A stretch of 10,865 bases of DNA, taken from contig CAKAPZ010000023.1 of NCBI GenBank assembly GCA_916720015.1, positions 1 to 10,865 on the forward strand. The letters run 5' to 3'. A program made the position numbers and the translations under genes. Below the pieces are notes generated by a model that saw only the letters and a program-made list of their open reading frames with translations, was not told the DNA's origin and ran no database searches. Shown here in pieces: positions 8,302 to 10,865 of this stretch (the stretch's first letter is position 1; each line of letters begins with the position of its first letter). The stretch is from an uncultured Atopobium sp. GTDB lineage: Bacteria > Actinomycetota > Coriobacteriia > Coriobacteriales > Atopobiaceae.

Positions 8302-9711
8302 TTGAACATCACCGTTACCGCAGATAAGCCAGTTGACGAGAAACTCACCGTCAAGGTTACAGTTCCTGCTGCAGAGGTAGACGCTGCCATTAAGCAGGCT
8401 TACAAGGACATTGCAAACAAGTATTCCTTCCAGGGTTTCCGCAAGGGCCGCGCACCTCGTCCTGTCATTGACGGCATTGTTGGTCGCGAGGCTGTCCTTG
8501 CTCAGGCAACCAACGATCTTCTCGGCGCAGCAGAGCCACAGCTTCTTGAGGAGCTTGACCTTGTTCCTGTTGGCCGTGGTGATTACAACCAGGATGCAGA
8601 CCTTCCTGTTGAGGGTCAGGATTACTCCTATGAGGTAGTCTTCAACGTTCGTCCTGAGGCTAAGCTTGACTCTTACGATGCTCCTGCAATTAACATGCCT
8701 CCAAATGAGGCAACTGAGGCTGAGGTTGATCACCAGATTAAGCAGCTTCTGTCTTACCAGGCTAAGTTTGAGAACACCAAGGAGAAGCGCGCTGTCAAAG
8801 AGGGCGACACCATTGGTGTAGACATCAAGAACATTGAGGGCGCAGCTCACATGGAGGGCGAGGACCGCGTTCTTACCCTTAATGGCACCCAGGCTCCAAA
8901 AGAGCTTGAGGAGGCACTCATCGGCATGAAGCCAGGTGAGGAGAAAGAGGTTAAGTGGACTCACAGCCACACTCACGGCGATGAGGTTCACTCCCACGAC
9001 TACGATATCAACGTCAAGGTTGTTGCTCACAAGAAGTCCGTCACTCCAGAGCTGACTGACGAGCTTGCAAAGAACACCTTTGGTTATGACACTGTCGAGA
9101 AACTCCGCGAGGCTGTTAAGTCTGAGATTGAGTCTGACAAGAAGAATTCTCTTCCAACTCTTAAAGAGGATCGTGTCGTTGAGGCTCTGGGCAAGCGTCT
9201 TCAGCTTGAGGAGGTCCCAGAGGAGTACAAGAACGAGGTCTTCAACGAGATTGCTCAGGAGTTCCTGAATGGTCTTCAGCAGCAGGGCATGAGCCTTGAT
9301 ATGTTCCTGGCTGCACGTGGCATTAAGACCGATGACTTTATCTCCGATCTTCGCGTTCAGGCTGAGGAGCGCGCACGTCAGTCCCTGGCTCTTGACGCAG
9401 TAGCTGCAGAGCTTAAGCTTGAGGCAACTGAGGAGGACATTCGCGCAGAGTTTGAGCGCGCTGGTGTTTCTAACGCTGCGTCTGCAATTGAGGAGTGGCG
9501 CAAGGCTGGCCGTCTTCCTGCAATCCGTGAGTCCATCCGTCGTTCTAAGGCTCTTGACTGGCTGCGTGACAACGCAACCGTCACCGTTGTCGACGAGATT
9601 GCTGAGGCTGCTAAGGAAGAGCAGAAGGCAGAGAAGAAGCCTGCTAAGAAGGCTCCTGCTAAGAAGAAGGCAGCTAAGAAGGACGAGGACGCAGAGAAGG
9701 ACGCTGAGTAG
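8302..9711 (+). CDS. tig: Trigger factor, ribosome-associated chaperone and prolyl isomerase
   Basis: Trigger factor docks on ribosomal protein L23 at the exit tunnel and shields nascent chains. The 469 residues show all three parts. The ribosome-binding domain (1 to about 115) has the signature FQGFRKGRAP at 43-52. The FKBP-type prolyl isomerase domain (about 150-245) carries GDTIGVDI. The helical C-terminal chaperone domain runs from about 250 to 432. A Lys/Ala/Glu-rich tail (about 433-469), with PAKKAPAKKKAAKK at its centre, extends beyond it. A loop of the isomerase domain carries five histidines in 13 residues (221-233), discussed under findings. The start is TTG at 8302: GGAGG at 8293-8297 sits four bases upstream, homologues begin exactly here, and no in-frame ATG is near. 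It is first in the tig-clpP-clpX cluster and follows tRNA-Leu after only 59 bases. Confidence 0.97.
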   Translation: MNITVTADKPVDEKLTVKVTVPAAEVDAAIKQAYKDIANKYSFQGFRKGRAPRPVIDGIVGREAVLAQATNDLLGAAEPQLLEELDLVPVGRGDYNQDADLPVEGQDYSYEVVFNVRPEAKLDSYDAPAINMPPNEATEAEVDHQIKQLLSYQAKFENTKEKRAVKEGDTIGVDIKNIEGAAHMEGEDRVLTLNGTQAPKELEEALIGMKPGEEKEVKWTHSHTHGDEVHSHDYDINVKVVAHKKSVTPELTDELAKNTFGYDTVEKLREAVKSEIESDKKNSLPTLKEDRVVEALGKRLQLEEVPEEYKNEVFNEIAQEFLNGLQQQGMSLDMFLAARGIKTDDFISDLRVQAEERARQSLALDAVAAELKLEATEEDIRAEFERAGVSNAASAIEEWRKAGRLPAIRESIRRSKALDWLRDNATVTVVDEIAEAAKEEQKAEKKPAKKAPAKKKAAKKDEDAEKDAE

Positions 9712-9776
9712 TCCGCGACTGGTTGGGTTTCTCGCCAGAAAGACTGCGCCAAAAGTTGCAGTTACTTTGAATTTTT

Positions 9777-9815
9777 CATACCCCGGGTTAGAGATATGCT
9801 TCCCGGGGTATGTTT
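9777..9815 (+). terminator. Hairpin between tig and clpP, probable weak terminator
   Basis: CATACCCCGGG (9777-9787) and CCCGGGGTATG (9802-9812) form a perfect 11-bp stem around a 14-base loop, followed by only TTT then C. The short T-run suggests partial termination or a transcript-processing or stabilising structure, rather than a strong stop. It lies 65 bases after tig and 30 bases before clpP. Confidence 0.55.
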
Positions 9816-9842
9816 CTAAGAAAAGACCTTTGAAGGAGGATT

Positions 9843-10451
9843 ATGCATTATCCAACAAACATTCCAACCATTCCGTATGTTATTGAGCAGACTCCTCGTG
9901 GTGAGCGTAGCTATGACATCTACTCCAGACTGCTCAATGATCGTATTGTTTTCTTGGGTGAGCCGGTAACGCGCGATTCTGCAAACCTGGTCATTGCACA
10001 GCTTTTACACCTTGAGAGCCAGGACCCAGACAAGGATATTTCTCTCTACATTGATTCTCCTGGTGGAGACGTTTATGCAGGCCTGGGCATTCTTGACACC
10101 ATGAACTTCATTAAGCCTGACGTGTCTACCATCTGCGTTGGTATGGCAGCATCAATGGGTGCCGTTCTTCTTGCAGCCGGTGCAAAGGGTAAGCGTCTTG
10201 CGCTTCCTAACTCTATGGTTATGATTCACCAGCCATCCAGCGGTGTTCAGGGTCAGCAGACTGACATTCAGATTGTTGCAGATGAGACAAAGTGGATTCG
10301 TCAGCGCATTAACGAGCTGCTTTCGGATTATACTGGACAGCCTATCGAGAAGGTCAATGCAGACACCGAGCGCGATAATTATCTTCGTGCGCAGGAGGCT
10401 TGTGACTACGGTCTGGTTGACCGCGTTATCTCTTCTCGTAACGACCAATAA
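9843..10451 (+). CDS. clpP: ATP-dependent Clp protease proteolytic subunit
   Basis: ClpP forms the double-heptamer serine protease chamber that degrades substrates fed by ClpX or ClpC. The 202 residues are the usual length. The catalytic triad is visible: S104 in GMAASMGA, H129 in MVMIHQP and D178 in DTERDNY. The oxyanion strand SPGGDVYAG (72-80) and the N-terminal [22 protein letters not shown], typical of the family, are also present. The start ATG has an excellent AAGGAGGA at 9833-9840. It lies 131 bases after tig and 26 bases before clpX, so clpP and clpX are almost certainly co-transcribed. I saw no paired CtsR heptads (GGTCAAA) or CIRCE element upstream, so the stress control common in Firmicutes is not evident. 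The catalytic residues are complete. Confidence 0.98.
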   Translation: MHYPTNIPTIPYVIEQTPRGERSYDIYSRLLNDRIVFLGEPVTRDSANLVIAQLLHLESQDPDKDISLYIDSPGGDVYAGLGILDTMNFIKPDVSTICVGMAASMGAVLLAAGAKGKRLALPNSMVMIHQPSSGVQGQQTDIQIVADETKWIRQRINELLSDYTGQPIEKVNADTERDNYLRAQEACDYGLVDRVISSRNDQ

Positions 10452-10477
10452 TTGTTCTCGTATTGAGGGTTTGAGTT

Positions 10478-10865
10478 ATGGCTAATGACCAGAACTTCTC
10501 GCCTTTTGGCGGATTAGATGAGATGCACTGTTCTTTCTGCGGAAAGAGTAGGTCGCAGGTAAATAAGCTTATCCAGGGTCCTGGTGGCGTATGCATTTGT
10601 GATGAGTGCGTCTCTACCTGCTCGGATATGATTGATGAGTCTCTTGGCTTTGATGAAGAGTCAGAGATTGAGACTCACTCTGATGAGCCTGTTATCAAAG
10701 ACCTGCCAACTCCACACGAGATTTACGATGAGTTGTCTCAGTATGTAATGGGCCAGGAAGACGCTAAGCGCGCTATGTCGGTTGCAGTGTACAACCATTA
10801 TCGTCGTATCCTTTCTGGCAATGATGAGCCTCAGGAGGGCCAGGAGGACGTTGAGATTGCAAAGT
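10478..10865 (+). CDS. clpX: Clp protease ATP-binding unfoldase ClpX, N-terminal part (3' truncated)
   Basis: ClpX is the AAA+ unfoldase that recognises tagged substrates and threads them into ClpP. The 129 residues inside the window contain the N-terminal C4 zinc-binding domain, CSFCGKS with C18 and C21 and CDEC with C41 and C44. One further cysteine (C39) sits directly before the second pair. An acidic linker (about 53-70) follows, then the start of the AAA+ module with [21 protein letters not shown], the VIGQ-like element. The Walker A motif lies beyond the window end. The start ATG has GAGGG at 10465-10469 eight bases upstream and aligns with homologues. The 26-base gap to clpP and lack of a terminator indicate one transcript. 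Confidence 0.97.
   Translation, partial: MANDQNFSPFGGLDEMHCSFCGKSRSQVNKLIQGPGGVCICDECVSTCSDMIDESLGFDEESEIETHSDEPVIKDLPTPHEIYDELSQYVMGQEDAKRAMSVAVYNHYRRILSGNDEPQEGQEDVEIAK

Noticed and set aside
9821..9840. CtsR-type heat-shock operator before clpP
   Set aside because: Only a loose half-match (GACCTTTGA) is present; the tandem GGTCAAA heptads required for CtsR binding are absent.

Overview
The window reads as ordinary housekeeping chromosome from a Gram-positive bacterium of moderate G+C. An LPXTG sortase-anchored surface protein, an attenuator-type leader before carAB, and protein sequences typical of Actinobacteria make a Coriobacteriia member (Atopobiaceae: Lancefieldella/Atopobium/Olsenella relatives) my best guess. 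That placement is inference from general familiarity, not from a search.

Layout. Bases 1-236 hold the 3' end of a cell-wall-anchored surface protein, closed by a strong terminator (264-294). Bases 295-850 are an A+T-rich intergenic stretch with a small repeat family (GGTAAAAAA, five variable bases, TTAGTTGGGGAT; two direct copies and one inverted), an imperfect palindrome and one doubtful 41-codon ORF. A minus-strand tRNA pair, Pro(TGG) then Gly(TCC), follows at 1026-851 with a good promoter at 1039-1067. Next come gdhA (1181-2512, +, hexameric glutamate dehydrogenase), a terminator shared with the convergent gene, and a minus-strand 3-methyladenine DNA glycosylase (2680-3369). Divergent from the glycosylase is the pyrimidine/arginine operon carAB (3535-8009), preceded by a leader that folds like a PyrR-type binding hairpin and ends in an intrinsic terminator just before the gene. 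A terminator closes carAB. Then tRNA-Leu(TAG), a short terminator, and the protein quality-control cluster tig (TTG start), clpP, clpX (clpX cut by the window end).

How the genes work together. CarA releases ammonia from glutamine and CarB builds carbamoyl phosphate from it, for UMP and arginine synthesis. GdhA links ammonia, 2-oxoglutarate and glutamate, so two nitrogen-metabolism loci sit near each other, but each has its own transcription signals. Trigger factor folds nascent chains at the ribosome, while ClpX unfolds and ClpP degrades tagged or misfolded proteins; tig-clpP-clpX is a widely conserved gene order.

I found no convincing undescribed multi-gene system. The points most worth a second look are the carAB leader attenuator, the TTAGTTGGGGAT repeat family, the histidine cluster in trigger factor, the extra segment in CarA, and the tRNA-Leu/terminator/tig arrangement, which leaves almost no room for a separate tig promoter.
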